Below, one piece after another: positions 1 to 9,077 of a stretch of DNA of 41,784 nt; positions within the stretch are counted from its first letter, which is position 1; each line of letters starts with the position of its first letter. The notes under the pieces were generated by a model that worked only from the letters and a program-made list of their open reading frames with translations, did not search any database and was not told the origin of the DNA. This DNA comes from Cupriavidus basilensis. Its GTDB lineage: Bacteria > Pseudomonadota > Gammaproteobacteria > Burkholderiales > Burkholderiaceae. A program made the translations under genes and the position numbers. The DNA lies in assembly GCF_029335485.1 (NCBI RefSeq), contig NZ_JARJLM010000536.1, positions 1 through 41,784 on the forward strand, given 5' to 3'.

Positions 1-519
1 GGCCAGTACGAAAGGATCGCGCAGCAGCGGTTCGAACTTGAGGTCTGCCTCCTGGGTACCGATAAAGTTCAAGCCAAAATCCGCTTCGCCGCTGGCTACG
101 CTGTGCAGCACGGCATTGGCGCCTTCATCCACGATCTTGACGCGAACATTGGGATATTGCGCATGAAAACGGCCGATCACCGCCGGCAGGAAATAGTGAG
201 CGGCCGACGGCACGCAGGCAACGGTCACTTCGCCACCGTGCGTCACCGCCGGATCTCCGATGCCCAGCAGCGAGGACTCCACTTCCGCCAGCAGGGCGCG
301 GGCCCTGGCGGCAAACTCCCGCCCCACGAGCGTGAGGGTGACCCGGCGCGTGGTGCGCTCGAACAGTCTCACATTGAGCGCCTGTTCGAGCTTTTCGATG
401 CGGCGCGAGAGCGCTGGCTGGGACAGGCTGAGCGCTTCGGCTGCGGCGCGGAAGCCGCCCTGCTCCACAACCGCCACCATGGCCTGCAGGTCACCGAGGT
501 CGAATCTGATTTGTTGCAT
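1..519 (-). CDS. LysR-family transcriptional regulator, N-terminal part (runs off left edge)
   Basis: The minus frame opens with ATG at 519 and stays open for 173 codons to the window edge. It begins MQQIRFDLGDLQAMVAVVEQ and carries a classic LysR winged helix-turn-helix in residues 5-65 (GGFRAAAEALSLSQPALSRR, then KLEQALNVRLFERTTRRVTL). From about residue 92 a substrate-binding domain begins (VTVACVPSAAHYFLPAVIGR, then RFHAQYPNVRVKIVDEGANA). The C-terminal half lies outside the window. No good Shine-Dalgarno sequence precedes the ATG, but the protein starts right at the DNA-binding domain, as is normal for the family. It is divergent from the diguanylate cyclase at 832. Its target, probably further left, cannot be judged. 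Confidence 0.9.
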   Translation of the reverse strand, partial: MQQIRFDLGDLQAMVAVVEQGGFRAAAEALSLSQPALSRRIEKLEQALNVRLFERTTRRVTLTLVGREFAARARALLAEVESSLLGIGDPAVTHGGEVTVACVPSAAHYFLPAVIGRFHAQYPNVRVKIVDEGANAVLHSVASGEADFGLNFIGTQEADLKFEPLLRDPFVLA

Positions 520-831
520 CGTGCGCGGGCCAAATGGCTGTGAAGACGAGTATCATGGCGGCGCGCCAGGCCCCGGCGGCAAAGCCGGGACCACGGCCCC
601 GCCAGTGCTGGGCATGGCCGCACCACTTTTATTGATGCGCCGCGCCGATCAAAACGGCATTACCAGCCATTCTAGCGCCGCGCCGGGGATGCGCCGGGCG
701 GCCAAGGCTCCGCGTACGCGGGAGGGAGTGCGGAGCGGGCCGCCGCGATATTCTCCAGAACGCCGCACGCCGATCGCAACGCGATAGCCAGGCGCCAGGC
801 ACAAATCACCAGACCCGGAGGAAACCGTCAG
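520..831. other. Intergenic region between divergent LysR and diguanylate cyclase genes
   Basis: This 312-base gap has no convincing gene. Short frames on both strands are arginine/proline-rich and look like GC-rich shadows. A small hairpin (CCCGGC at 572-577 with GCCGGG at 584-589) sits near the LysR side. A strong ribosome-binding site (GGAGGAAA, about 820-827) precedes the cyclase ATG. Promoters must lie here but I could not pick clear -35/-10 boxes. Confidence 0.5.
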
Positions 832-2040
832 ATGTCGGACACGCTCGCCATGCTGGTCGTCACAGCAGCGCTCAGCGCCATGATGCTGGCCATCGTCTGG
901 TCGCTGCGCCGCTGCGGCCAGCCCGGCGTGACGCTATGGTGGCAAGCCAACCTGATCGCCACGCCGGCGCTGGTGCTGATTGCACTGCGCGGCAAGATCC
1001 CCGACGCGCTGTCGATCGTGGTGGCCAACGCAGGCCTGTCGTGGGCGCTTGCCTTGTTCCTGGCCGCCACCCTGCGCTTCTGCGGGCGCGAGCCGAACTG
1101 GCGAGCACTGGCCGTCGGCACCCTTGCCACGGTTGCCGGCATCGCGACGTGGCGCTACGTATTCAATGACTTCAATACGCGCGTGGTGATCGCGTCGGCC
1201 TTCAACGCAACGCTTTGCGCCCTGGTAGGCATCGCCCTGGTACGCCACCGCCCGCGCGGCCGCCCTTCCAGCCATTACCTGACCACGGCCGGCTTCGCCT
1301 TTATCTTTGCCGGCGGCCACGCCTTGCGCGGCTTGCTCTCTGCACTGTCGGTCATGGACGATCCCGCAACCTTGACCGCCCCCGGGCTGAATCTGGCCTT
1401 CCTGATAGTCGGTGCCCTGGTCACGCCCGCACTGACCATGGGCGCGGTGCTGATGATCCACGATGCCATGGTGCGCCGGCTGGAAGCCATCGCCAATACC
1501 GATTTCCTGACCGGCGCGATGTCCCGCATGGCGTTCGAGGAGGAAGCCGGGCGGGAGCTGGCGCGCGCCGCTCGCGGTGGCCGCCCGCCAGTGCTGCTGA
1601 TCGTCGATATCGATCATTTCAAGTCGGTCAACGACACTTTCGGCCATGCCGCCGGGGACGCCGTGCTGGCTGAATTCTCCCGGCTGGCAGCGGCCAGCCT
1701 GCGCACGCCCGACCGCATCGGCCGCATGGGCGGCGAGGAATTCGTGGTGCTGCTGCCCGGCAGCGCGCAGGGGGAAGCAAGCCACGCGGCCGAGCGCATC
1801 CGCGCGCAGGCCCAGGCCAACCGCGTCACCGGCCCCTTCGGCACGGTGCGCTACACCGTCAGCGGCGGCTATGCGGAGTGGCAACCCGGCGAGACCCTGG
1901 CTCAACTCACCGCACGCGCCGATACGGCCCTCTATATGGCGAAGCTGTCCGGGCGCAACCGCATGCTGGCCTATACCACGCCGGCCGGCGCCGGCGCGGG
2001 AACGCCCGCCGCGGCCGGCGTTCCGTCCGTGCAGCGCTAG
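832..2040 (+). CDS. Membrane-anchored diguanylate cyclase (GGDEF)
   Basis: A 402-residue protein expected to make cyclic di-GMP from two GTP at the inner membrane. Residues 1-210 contain about seven hydrophobic segments (for example 4-23, 35-52, 62-82, 93-110, 118-137, 185-207). A GGDEF domain follows from about 220: NTDFLTGAMSR at the start, metal-binding DIDHFKSVNDTFGH (259-272), and the active-site loop GGEEF at 300-304. An inhibitory I-site RxxD (RTPD, 291-294) sits five residues before the loop, so product inhibition is likely. There is no EAL domain. A strong ribosome-binding site lies about 7 bases before the ATG. What the membrane sensor part detects is unknown. It converges tail-to-tail with the AraC gene, 17 bases away. 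Confidence 0.93.
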   Translation: MSDTLAMLVVTAALSAMMLAIVWSLRRCGQPGVTLWWQANLIATPALVLIALRGKIPDALSIVVANAGLSWALALFLAATLRFCGREPNWRALAVGTLATVAGIATWRYVFNDFNTRVVIASAFNATLCALVGIALVRHRPRGRPSSHYLTTAGFAFIFAGGHALRGLLSALSVMDDPATLTAPGLNLAFLIVGALVTPALTMGAVLMIHDAMVRRLEAIANTDFLTGAMSRMAFEEEAGRELARAARGGRPPVLLIVDIDHFKSVNDTFGHAAGDAVLAEFSRLAAASLRTPDRIGRMGGEEFVVLLPGSAQGEASHAAERIRAQAQANRVTGPFGTVRYTVSGGYAEWQPGETLAQLTARADTALYMAKLSGRNRMLAYTTPAGAGAGTPAAAGVPSVQR

Positions 2041-2057
2041 CTTCCTGAACCAGGACA

Positions 2058-3125
2058 TCAGGCCTGCGCCGGCGTGGCGCGGTAGGCGCCGGGCCGCAGC
2101 CCGGTCCAGCGCCGGAACGCCCGGTGGAAAGCCCCCGGTTCGGCGAAGCCAAGCTCGGCCGCGATTTCCGCCAGCGGGCGGCTGGAATGGCTCAAGGCCT
2201 CGATGGCCAGGTCGCGCCGCATTTCGTCCTTCAACTGCTGGTAAGTGCCGCCCTCTTCCATCAGCCGCCGCCGCAACGACGATGGCGACATGTGCACGTC
2301 ATGCGCCAGCCGGTCGAAGGTTGGCCACTGCTCCGGCGCCTGGGCACGCAACTGGCGGCGCACGCGGGCCATGACGCTGGCGCGGTCGGTGTACTTGACC
2401 ACCACATTGTGCGGCGCATCACGCAGGAACGCCTTGAGGCTGCGCTCGTCCTGGTGCACCGGCTGGTCCAGCCAGGCCGCGTCGAACACCAGCGCCGTGG
2501 CGGGCTGGTCGAACGCGAGGTGGCGCGAATACATCAGGCGGTACTCCGCCGCATAGGGCGGCTCGGGGTAGCTGAAAGCGGCCAGCAGCACGGGCACGCG
2601 CCGACGCATCAGCCAGCTCATCAGCCCGTGCAGCATGATCAGCATGGTCTCCTGGGCGAATACGCCGGGCGCGCGGTCCGAGGTCGCGGCCAGTACCAGG
2701 GCGGCTCGCCTGCCCCTGCGCGCAGGATCCTCGCTGCCATCCTTTTCCCCTTCGGCCTCGCCCTGGCCGACGCCCTCGCGTTCGAGCCGTACGCCGATAT
2801 CGTCCAGCAGGAGCCGGAAGTACCGGACCACCCGCTCCAGCCCCTGCGCCAGCGTCCTGCTGCCGGCCACCGCATGGCACAGCATGGCAAAGCTGCCGCA
2901 TTTCATGCGGCGCGAATCCTGGCCAAAGAATTCATCGTCCAGCGCGGCGGCTACGCCCAGCCATAGGGCGCTGTAGCTGGCGGAGGACACGCGCGCTTGC
3001 GGCACCGCCAGCAAGGCCGGCGCAATGCCGGCCGCCTGCAGCACCGGCTCTGGCGCGATACCGCGCGAGCGCAGCCCCGCAATGGCGTGATGCACGAAAC
3101 AAATGGCGACGCTGTGTTTTTCCAT
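2058..3125 (-). CDS. AraC-family transcriptional regulator, candidate regulator of the valine operon
   Basis: A protein of 355 residues from the ATG at 3125. An in-frame ATG at 3176 would add 17 residues, but neither start has a good ribosome-binding site. The N-terminal about 190 residues resemble the arabinose-binding/OruR-type effector domain (Arabinose_bd family). The C-terminal about 100 residues are a double helix-turn-helix: [20 protein letters not shown], then the second helix pair in [20 protein letters not shown]. An acidic insert ([17 protein letters not shown]) interrupts the effector domain near residue 140. It is divergent from the acyl-CoA dehydrogenase that begins the mmsA/mmsB operon. 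By analogy with MmsR, an AraC-type activator of mmsAB in Pseudomonas, it probably controls that operon. This is context inference; its effector domain may be of a different type. Confidence 0.88.
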   Translation of the reverse strand: MEKHSVAICFVHHAIAGLRSRGIAPEPVLQAAGIAPALLAVPQARVSSASYSALWLGVAAALDDEFFGQDSRRMKCGSFAMLCHAVAGSRTLAQGLERVVRYFRLLLDDIGVRLEREGVGQGEAEGEKDGSEDPARRGRRAALVLAATSDRAPGVFAQETMLIMLHGLMSWLMRRRVPVLLAAFSYPEPPYAAEYRLMYSRHLAFDQPATALVFDAAWLDQPVHQDERSLKAFLRDAPHNVVVKYTDRASVMARVRRQLRAQAPEQWPTFDRLAHDVHMSPSSLRRRLMEEGGTYQQLKDEMRRDLAIEALSHSSRPLAEIAAELGFAEPGAFHRAFRRWTGLRPGAYRATPAQA

Positions 3126-3245
3126 GGACGCAACAAAAGGGGATGGGTTGCCCTGCCGCCAAGCCGACAGTGGCAAACGAGTTCAGCAAGGTTGGCGGAT
3201 TCTGGCATAGGAGCCGCCCGGCTGTCTTCCTACACTGCTGCCAGG

Positions 3246-3260
3246 CCCATCCCGGATGGG
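3246..3260. promoter_or_regulatory. Palindrome between AraC and acyl-CoA dehydrogenase genes, candidate operator
   Basis: CCCATCC and GGATGGG flank a single central C, giving a perfect 15-base inverted repeat about 69 bases before the acyl-CoA dehydrogenase ATG in the divergent control region. AraC proteins usually prefer direct repeats, so this may serve another factor or be chance. Confidence 0.3.
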
Positions 3261-3328
3261 ACCGACGGATACGACAGACACAGCAGGCACGCCTTACCTG
3301 CCCCGACCCCGCCTCCACCAGAGCAGCC

Positions 3329-4462
3329 ATGCAACACGAATTCACCGAACAGCAAACCATGATCCGCGACACCGCTCGCGCCTTCGCCAGCGAGCGGCTC
3401 GCGCCGAATGCGGCGGCATGGGACCAGGCCAGCCAGCTGCCGGCGGAAGTGGTGGCGGAGATGGGCGCACTCGGCCTGCTCGGCATGATCGTGCCGGAGG
3501 AGTGGGGCGGCACCTATACCGACTACATCGCCTACGCGCTGGCCATCGAGGAGATCGCCGCCGGCTGTGCCGCCTGCGCCACGCTGATGAGCGTACACAA
3601 TTCGGTGGGCTGCGGGCCCATCCTGCACTACGGCACCCAGGCACAGAAAGAACGCTACCTGCCGCGACTGGCCAGCGGCGAGATGATCGGCGCCTTCTGC
3701 CTGACCGAGCCGCAAGCCGGCTCGGAGGCCCATAACCTGCGCACCCGTGCCCGTCGCACGGAAGCGGGCTGGGTGCTGTCCGGCAGCAAGCAGTTCGTCA
3801 CCAACGGCCAGCGAGCCGGCGTGGCCATCGTCTTCGCCTCCACCGAGCCGGAGCAAGGCAAGCGAGGCCTCTCCGCCTTCGTCGTGCCCACCGATACGCC
3901 CGGCTTCGTGGTGCACACGCCGGAGCGCAAGCTGGGCATCCGCGCATCCGACACCTGCGCCATCACGCTGGAGGAATGCCATGTGCCGCACGACGCCCTG
4001 CTCGGCGAACCCGGCGAGGGCCTGCGCATCGCCCTGTCCAACCTGGAAGGCGGGCGCATCGGCATCGGCGCGCAGGCCCTCGGCATCGCCCGTTCCGCCT
4101 TCGAGGCGGCCTGCCGCTACGCTGCCGAGCGTGTGCAGTTCGGCCGCCCGCTGCGCGAGCATCCGCCCATCGCCAATATGCTGGCCGACATGGCCACCGA
4201 GCTGAACGCCGCACGCCTGCTGGTGCACCGCGCCGCGCATATGCGCACGGCCGGCCTGCCCTGCCTGTCCGAGGCCTCGCAGGCCAAGCTCTACGCCTCC
4301 GAACTGGCCGAGCGCGTGTGCTCCAAGGCGCTGCAGATCCACGGCGGCTACGGCTATCTGGAAGACTATCCGGTCGAGCGTCATTACCGCGACGCGCGCA
4401 TCACCCAGATCTACGAAGGCACCAGCGAGATCCAGCGCATGCTGATCGCGCGCAGCCTGTGA
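3329..4462 (+). CDS. Acyl-CoA dehydrogenase, probably isobutyryl-CoA dehydrogenase
   Basis: 377 residues from the ATG at 3329 ([20 protein letters not shown]), the normal acyl-CoA dehydrogenase length. The frame extends further upstream, but that part is not family-like. FAD-dependent alpha,beta-dehydrogenation is expected. Family signatures are seen: [14 protein letters not shown] and [10 protein letters not shown] in the middle beta domain, [20 protein letters not shown] in the C-terminal helical domain, and a C-terminal [14 protein letters not shown] segment whose first Glu is at the position of the catalytic base. Placement immediately before mmsA and mmsB makes isobutyryl-CoA (valine pathway) the most likely substrate; 2-methylbutyryl-CoA or a short straight-chain substrate is possible. 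It is probably the first gene of a five-gene operon ending at 9035. Confidence 0.93.
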   Translation: MQHEFTEQQTMIRDTARAFASERLAPNAAAWDQASQLPAEVVAEMGALGLLGMIVPEEWGGTYTDYIAYALAIEEIAAGCAACATLMSVHNSVGCGPILHYGTQAQKERYLPRLASGEMIGAFCLTEPQAGSEAHNLRTRARRTEAGWVLSGSKQFVTNGQRAGVAIVFASTEPEQGKRGLSAFVVPTDTPGFVVHTPERKLGIRASDTCAITLEECHVPHDALLGEPGEGLRIALSNLEGGRIGIGAQALGIARSAFEAACRYAAERVQFGRPLREHPPIANMLADMATELNAARLLVHRAAHMRTAGLPCLSEASQAKLYASELAERVCSKALQIHGGYGYLEDYPVERHYRDARITQIYEGTSEIQRMLIARSL

Positions 4463-4532
4463 GCGGCACGGTCCCCCTGGCCGCCCCCAACCATTGCACC
4501 ACCCAAACCTAGAACCGACGGAGACCTACCCA

Positions 4533-6068
4533 ATGAGTGCCCAGCCCACAACCGCAACCGGCGCCAGCGCCGCCGCGCCCACCGTCAAGCTGCTGATCAA
4601 CGGCGAATGGGTGGAATCCGCGGCCACCGAGTTCCGCCCGGTGGTCAATCCCGCCACGCAGGAAATCCTGGCGCGCGTACCGCTGGCCACCGCGGCCGAA
4701 GTCGATGCGGCCGTGGGCGCGGCCCAGCGTGCCTTCGCCACCTGGCGCCATACGCCGCTCGGCGCGCGCCTGCGCATCATGCTCCGCTACCAGGCGCTGA
4801 TCCGCGAGCACAGCAAGCGCATCGCCGCCATCCTGACCGCCGAACAAGGCAAGACCCTGGCCGATGCCGAAGGCGATATCTTCCGCGGCCTGGAAGTGGT
4901 GGAGCACGCCTGCTCGATCGGCACGCTGCAGCAAGGCGGCTTTGCCGAGAATGTGGCGGCCACCGTCGACACCTACACCCTGCAGCAGCCCATCGGCGTG
5001 TGCGCGGGCATTACGCCGTTCAACTTCCCGGCCATGATCCCGCTGTGGATGTTCCCGATGGCAATCGTGTGCGGCAACACCTTCGTGCTCAAGCCTTCGG
5101 AACAGGACCCGCTGTCCACCATGGAACTGGTCAGGCTGGCGGTCGAGGCCGGCGTACCGGCGGGCGTGCTGAATGTGGTGCACGGCGCCCGCGAGGTCGT
5201 GGACGCCCTGTGCACGCATCCGGACATCAAGGCGGTTTCCTTCGTCGGTTCCACCGCCGTCGGCACCCACGTCTACAACCTGGCCGGCGCGCACGGCAAG
5301 CGCGTGCAGTCGATGATGGGCGCCAAGAACCACGCCGTGGTGCTGCCCGATGCGCACCGCGAGCACACCCTCAACGCCCTGGTGGGCGCGGCCTTCGGCG
5401 CTGCCGGCCAGCGCTGCATGGCGACCTCCGTGGCGGTGCTGGTAGGGGCGGCGCGCGACTGGCTGCCTGATCTGGTGGCGAAGGCCAGGACGCTCAAGGT
5501 CGGCGCGGGCAGCGAGCCCGGCACCGATGTCTGCCCGGTGGTCTCGGTTGCGGCAAAGCAGCGCGTGCTCGGCCTGATCGACGCCGGCGTGCGCGAAGGC
5601 GCCACCCTGGCGCTGGATGGGCGCGAGGTGCAGGTGCCCGGCTATCCCGACGGTAATTTCGTCGGGCCGACGGTGTTCGCCGACGTCACGACGGACATGT
5701 CCATCTACACCCAGGAAATCTTCGGTCCGGTGCTGGTGGTGATCGGGGTCGACACGCTGGACGAGGCGATCGCCCTGGTCAACCGCAACCCCTTCGGCAA
5801 CGGCACCGGCGTGTTCACCCAGAGCGGCGCCGCGGCGCGCAAGTTCCAGAGCGAGATCGATGTCGGCCAGGTCGGCATCAATATCCCGATCCCGGTACCG
5901 GTGCCCTACTTCAGCTTCACCGGCTCGCGCGGCTCCAAGCTGGGCGATCTCGGGCCCTACGGCAAGCAGGTGGTGCAGTTCTATACGCAGACCAAGACGG
6001 TGACGGCACGCTGGTTCGACGACGCCACGGTGAATGATGGCGTGAATACGACGATCAGCCTGCGTTGA
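4533..6068 (+). CDS. mmsA: CoA-acylating methylmalonate-semialdehyde dehydrogenase
   Basis: 511 residues from the ATG at 4533, preceded by a GGAG ribosome-binding site. It oxidises methylmalonate semialdehyde to propionyl-CoA with NAD and CoA, the last step of distal valine breakdown. The aldehyde dehydrogenase fold shows [12 protein letters not shown] (159-170), VLKPSEQDP, and the nucleophile Cys295 in AAGQRCMA. The usual general-base Glu motif (ELGGK) is replaced by [10 protein letters not shown], typical of CoA-dependent MmsA rather than hydrolytic aldehyde dehydrogenases. EIFGPVLVV and the [11 protein letters not shown] region near the C terminus also fit. It sits 70 bases after the acyl-CoA dehydrogenase and 145 bases before mmsB, with a strong hairpin in the latter gap. 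Confidence 0.96.
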   Translation: MSAQPTTATGASAAAPTVKLLINGEWVESAATEFRPVVNPATQEILARVPLATAAEVDAAVGAAQRAFATWRHTPLGARLRIMLRYQALIREHSKRIAAILTAEQGKTLADAEGDIFRGLEVVEHACSIGTLQQGGFAENVAATVDTYTLQQPIGVCAGITPFNFPAMIPLWMFPMAIVCGNTFVLKPSEQDPLSTMELVRLAVEAGVPAGVLNVVHGAREVVDALCTHPDIKAVSFVGSTAVGTHVYNLAGAHGKRVQSMMGAKNHAVVLPDAHREHTLNALVGAAFGAAGQRCMATSVAVLVGAARDWLPDLVAKARTLKVGAGSEPGTDVCPVVSVAAKQRVLGLIDAGVREGATLALDGREVQVPGYPDGNFVGPTVFADVTTDMSIYTQEIFGPVLVVIGVDTLDEAIALVNRNPFGNGTGVFTQSGAAARKFQSEIDVGQVGINIPIPVPVPYFSFTGSRGSKLGDLGPYGKQVVQFYTQTKTVTARWFDDATVNDGVNTTISLR

Positions 6069-6115
6069 CGAGCCGCGGGAAGGGCACGGGCTGCATGGAA
6101 AATGCCCCTGGCCCG

Positions 6116-6146
6116 CTCCCCACTCCCGCGCGGCGGGCGTGGGGAG
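6116..6146 (+). other. Strong hairpin in the mmsA-mmsB intergenic gap
   Basis: CTCCCCAC (6116-6123) pairs with GTGGGGAG (6139-6146), and inside it CCCGC pairs with GCGGG around a three-base loop, leaving one mismatch. No T-run follows, so it is not a classic terminator. It could stabilise or process the operon mRNA, or be a member of a dispersed intergenic hairpin family. Confidence 0.55.
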
Positions 6147-6213
6147 AAACAATCGCAATCCGGAAGTCACCGCGACCTGGTCCGCGTCCGTGACTCTTGA
6201 TCAAGGAGACAAT

Positions 6214-7113
6214 ATGCATATCGCCTTCATCGGCCTCGGCAACATGGGCGCGCCCATGGCCCGCAACCTGCTCAAGGCCGGCCACAGCCTCACCGTATTC
6301 GACCTCAACGCCGCCGCGCTCGCCTCCCTGCAGGCCGATGGCGCGGCCGTTGCGCAATCCGCCCGCAAGGCCGTGGCCGAAGCCGACTTCGTGATCACCA
6401 TGCTGCCGGCTGGCGCCCACGTGCGTGCCGCCTATCTCGATCCGGAAGGCGTGCTCGCCGGCGTGCGCCCGGGCGTGCCGCTGGTGGATTCGAGCACCAT
6501 CGACCCCGCCACCATCCGCGCGCTGGCCCTGGAGGCCGGCAAGCGCGGCAACCCGATGGCCGATGCCCCCGTCTCCGGCGGCACCGGCGGCGCCCAGGCC
6601 GGCACCCTGACCTTCATGGTGGGCGCGGAGCAGGCGCTGTTCGCGCAATTGCAGCCGGTGCTGGCCGGCATGGGCCGCAATGTGGTGCGCTGCGGCGATA
6701 CCGGCACCGGCCAGGTGGCCAAGATCTGCAACAACCTGATCCTCGGCATCTCGATGATCGGCGTCTCGGAAGCGATGGCGCTCGGCGTGAAGCTGGGCAT
6801 CGACGCTGGCGTGCTCGCCGGCATCGTCAATACCTCCACCGGCCGCTGCTGGGCCGCCGACACCTGCAACCCCTATCCCGGCGTGATCGAGACCGCGCCC
6901 GCCTCGCGCGGCTACAGCGGCGGCTTTGGCGCGGACCTGATGCTCAAGGACCTGGGCCTGGCCGCGGACGCCGCCCGCAGCGTGCGGCAGCCGCTCCTCC
7001 TGGGCGCCCTGGCGCAGCAGATCTACCAGGCGATGAGCCAGGCCGGCGACGGCCAGCTGGACTTCTCGGGCGTGATCCGCCAGTACCTCTCGCAACAGGA
7101 GCGGGCAGCATGA
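6214..7113 (+). CDS. mmsB: 3-hydroxyisobutyrate dehydrogenase
   Basis: 299 residues from the ATG at 6214, which has an AAGGAGAC ribosome-binding site; the frame extends further upstream without family-like sequence. It oxidises 3-hydroxyisobutyrate to methylmalonate semialdehyde with NAD, feeding mmsA. It starts MHIAFIGLGNMGAPMARNLL with the GxGxxG-type NAD-binding loop. The substrate-binding motif DAPVSGGTGGAQAGTLTFMV lies near residue 117. The catalytic-Lys segment GQVAKICNNLILG lies near residue 170, followed by an all-helical C-terminal domain. Its stop overlaps the start of the next gene (ATGA at 7110-7113), indicating translational coupling. Confidence 0.96.
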   Translation: MHIAFIGLGNMGAPMARNLLKAGHSLTVFDLNAAALASLQADGAAVAQSARKAVAEADFVITMLPAGAHVRAAYLDPEGVLAGVRPGVPLVDSSTIDPATIRALALEAGKRGNPMADAPVSGGTGGAQAGTLTFMVGAEQALFAQLQPVLAGMGRNVVRCGDTGTGQVAKICNNLILGISMIGVSEAMALGVKLGIDAGVLAGIVNTSTGRCWAADTCNPYPGVIETAPASRGYSGGFGADLMLKDLGLAADAARSVRQPLLLGALAQQIYQAMSQAGDGQLDFSGVIRQYLSQQERAA

Positions 7114-7880
7114 TCGACCACGCGATCGACGGGCATATCGCCCGCCTCACCCTGAAGCGCCCGCCCGCCAACGCCTTCAACGCCGAAGGCCTGGAACAGC
7201 TGCGCCAGCTGGTGGCCACGCTGAATGCCGATGCACGCGTGCGGGCCATCGTCATCACCGGAGACGGCAGCCGCTTCTTCAGCGCCGGCGCCGACCTGAA
7301 CGGCTTTGCCGACGGCGACCGCGCCCATGCGCGCGTGATGGCGCAGCGCTTCGGCGCCGCCTTCGAAGCGCTGCAGAATGCGCGCCCGCTGGTGATCGCC
7401 GCCATCAACGGCTATGCCATGGGCGGCGGCCTGGAATGCGCGCTGGCCTGCGACGTGCGCATTGCCGAGGAACAGGCGCAGATGGCGCTGCCCGAGGCAG
7501 GTGTCGGCCTGTTGCCGTGCGGCTGCGGCACCCAGACCTTGCCCTGGCTGGTGGGCGAAGGCTGGGCCAAGCGCATGATCCTGTGCAATGAAAAGGTGGA
7601 TGCCGCGACCGCGCTGCGCATCGGCCTGGTGGAAGAAGTCGTGCCTGCTGGCCATGCGCTCGACGCGGCGCTGCGCCTGGCCGGGCGCGCCTGCAACGTG
7701 AGTCCGCGCGCGGCCGCTTTCAGCAAGCAACTGGTGCACCTGGCGCGCCAGGGCGTGGCGCGCGGACCGGCGCTGGCGCTGGAGCGCGAGCGCTTTGTCG
7801 ACCTGTTCGACGGCGAGGACCAGCGCGAAGGCGTGAACGCCTTCCTGCAAAAACGCGCGCCGCAATGGCGCAACGCCTAG
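7110..7880 (+). CDS. Enoyl-CoA hydratase of the valine operon
   Basis: 256 residues, a typical crotonase length. It likely hydrates methacrylyl-CoA to 3-hydroxyisobutyryl-CoA. Crotonase features are visible: the oxyanion-hole strand FFSAGADLNGFADG, NGYAMGGGLECALACDV containing the first catalytic-type Glu, and MALPEAGVGLLPCGCGTQTL containing the second. The usual GAGGTQ turn reads CGCGTQ, a mild oddity. The start codon overlaps the mmsB stop by four bases. The valine role comes from the operon; other short enoyl-CoAs are possible. Confidence 0.92.
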   Translation: MIDHAIDGHIARLTLKRPPANAFNAEGLEQLRQLVATLNADARVRAIVITGDGSRFFSAGADLNGFADGDRAHARVMAQRFGAAFEALQNARPLVIAAINGYAMGGGLECALACDVRIAEEQAQMALPEAGVGLLPCGCGTQTLPWLVGEGWAKRMILCNEKVDAATALRIGLVEEVVPAGHALDAALRLAGRACNVSPRAAAFSKQLVHLARQGVARGPALALERERFVDLFDGEDQREGVNAFLQKRAPQWRNA

Positions 7881-7889
7881 GAGCACGCC

Positions 7890-9035
7890 ATGCCCCCGAA
7901 CCCCAACGACGCCAGCCAGCAAGCGCATGCCGCCGAACCCGAGGTCCGCTTCCAGGAAATCAACGGCGTCGGCGTGATCACGCTCAACCGGCCGCGCCAG
8001 CTGAACGCCCTGTCCTACCCGATGATCGGCGCACTCGATGCGCAGCTTGCGGCCTGGGCCGGGCGCACCGACATCGTCGCGGTGCTGCTGCGCGGCGCGG
8101 GCAGCAAGGCCTTCTGCGCCGGTGGCGATATCCGCGCGCTATACGACAGCTTCCACGCCGGCACGCCCCTGCATCGGCAATTCTTCGTTGACGAATACCA
8201 ATTGGACTACCGCTTGCATCGGTATTCCAAGCCGCTGGTGGCGCTGATGGACGGCATCGTCATGGGCGGCGGCATGGGGCTGGCACAGGCCGCGCATCTG
8301 CGCGTGGTCACCGAGCGCTCGCGCGTAGCCATGCCCGAAACCGGCATCGGGCTGGTGCCGGATGTGGGCGCAAGCCATTTCCTGTCCAGGCTGCAGTTGC
8401 CGCTGGCGCTTTATGTCGGGCTGACCGGCGTGACGTTGGGCGCGGCGGATACGCTGCTGTGCGGGCTGGCCGATATCGCCATCCACAGCACGGCCCTGGA
8501 GGCACTGGAACAGACGCTGGCCGGCATTTCGTGGCGCGGCGATACGCTGGCAAACCTGCGCGGCGCCCTCGGCGCGGCCGCGGCTGCCACCGCTACCCTG
8601 CCGAGCGCGGCGGAGGCACCGATGCTGGAAGTCTTGCCGGCCTTGCTGCGGCATTTCCGGCCCGAGGCCAGCCTGGCGGACCTGATCGCCAGCTTGTCCA
8701 CCGAAGCGGATCCGCGCTACGCGGAGTGGGCCGCGCGCACGCTGGCAACGCTGCGCAGCCGCTCGCCCCTGATGGCCGCCGTCACCCGTGAACTGCTGCT
8801 GCGCGGCCGGCGCCTGGACCTGGCCGACTGCTTCCGCATGGAGCTTGGGGTGGTATCGAATGCCTTCACGCGGGGCGACTTCATCGAAGGGGTGCGCGCG
8901 CTGATCGTGGACAAGGACAACGCGCCGCGCTGGCGTATCGCGAACCCCGAGGAAGTGAGCGATGCCATGGTGCAATCGTTTTTCGAAAGCCCATGGCCAC
9001 CTGGCAGCCACCCCCTGGCTGCGGCGCTGAGCTGA
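7890..9035 (+). CDS. 3-hydroxyisobutyryl-CoA hydrolase (HIBCH-type)
   Basis: 381 residues, longer than simple enoyl-CoA hydratases and matching the HIBCH branch of the crotonase superfamily. It should hydrolyse 3-hydroxyisobutyryl-CoA to free 3-hydroxyisobutyrate, the substrate of mmsB. Visible features: KAFCAGGDIRALYD (oxyanion hole), MDGIVMGGGMGLAQAAHLRV, and AMPETGIGLVPDVGASHFLS with the Glu and Asp typical of the hydrolases. The long C-terminal tail ends with the family pattern of a DNAPRW segment followed by a V(S)DAMV-type helix. It starts nine bases after the enoyl-CoA hydratase stop with an AGGAG site. It is the last gene of the operon, and a hairpin begins at its stop codon. Confidence 0.93.
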   Translation: MPPNPNDASQQAHAAEPEVRFQEINGVGVITLNRPRQLNALSYPMIGALDAQLAAWAGRTDIVAVLLRGAGSKAFCAGGDIRALYDSFHAGTPLHRQFFVDEYQLDYRLHRYSKPLVALMDGIVMGGGMGLAQAAHLRVVTERSRVAMPETGIGLVPDVGASHFLSRLQLPLALYVGLTGVTLGAADTLLCGLADIAIHSTALEALEQTLAGISWRGDTLANLRGALGAAAAATATLPSAAEAPMLEVLPALLRHFRPEASLADLIASLSTEADPRYAEWAARTLATLRSRSPLMAAVTRELLLRGRRLDLADCFRMELGVVSNAFTRGDFIEGVRALIVDKDNAPRWRIANPEEVSDAMVQSFFESPWPPGSHPLAAALS

Positions 9036-9063
9036 CGCGCCCCATGCCATGCCTGGGGCGCGT
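9035..9063. terminator. Hairpin between convergent genes, possible bidirectional terminator
   Basis: ACGCGCCCCA (9035-9044) and TGGGGCGCGT (9054-9063) form a perfect 10-base stem with a 9-base loop. It begins at the last base of the hydrolase stop codon and lies just beyond the alanine aminotransferase stop. There is no T-run on either side, so intrinsic termination would be imperfect. Confidence 0.5.
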
Positions 9064-9077
9064 GCTTCAGAGCGGCA

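Noticed and set aside
934-2058. Antisense open frame of 374 codons opposite the diguanylate cyclase
   Set aside because: Gln/Arg/His-rich shadow without motifs.
3230-4384. Antisense open frame of 384 codons opposite the acyl-CoA dehydrogenase
   Set aside because: Shadow composition; the sense strand is a clear enzyme.
4509-6170. Long antisense open frame of about 550 codons opposite mmsA
   Set aside because: Its product is His/Gly/Arg-rich low-complexity sequence. It exists because the GC-rich mmsA reading frame leaves few stops on the other strand.
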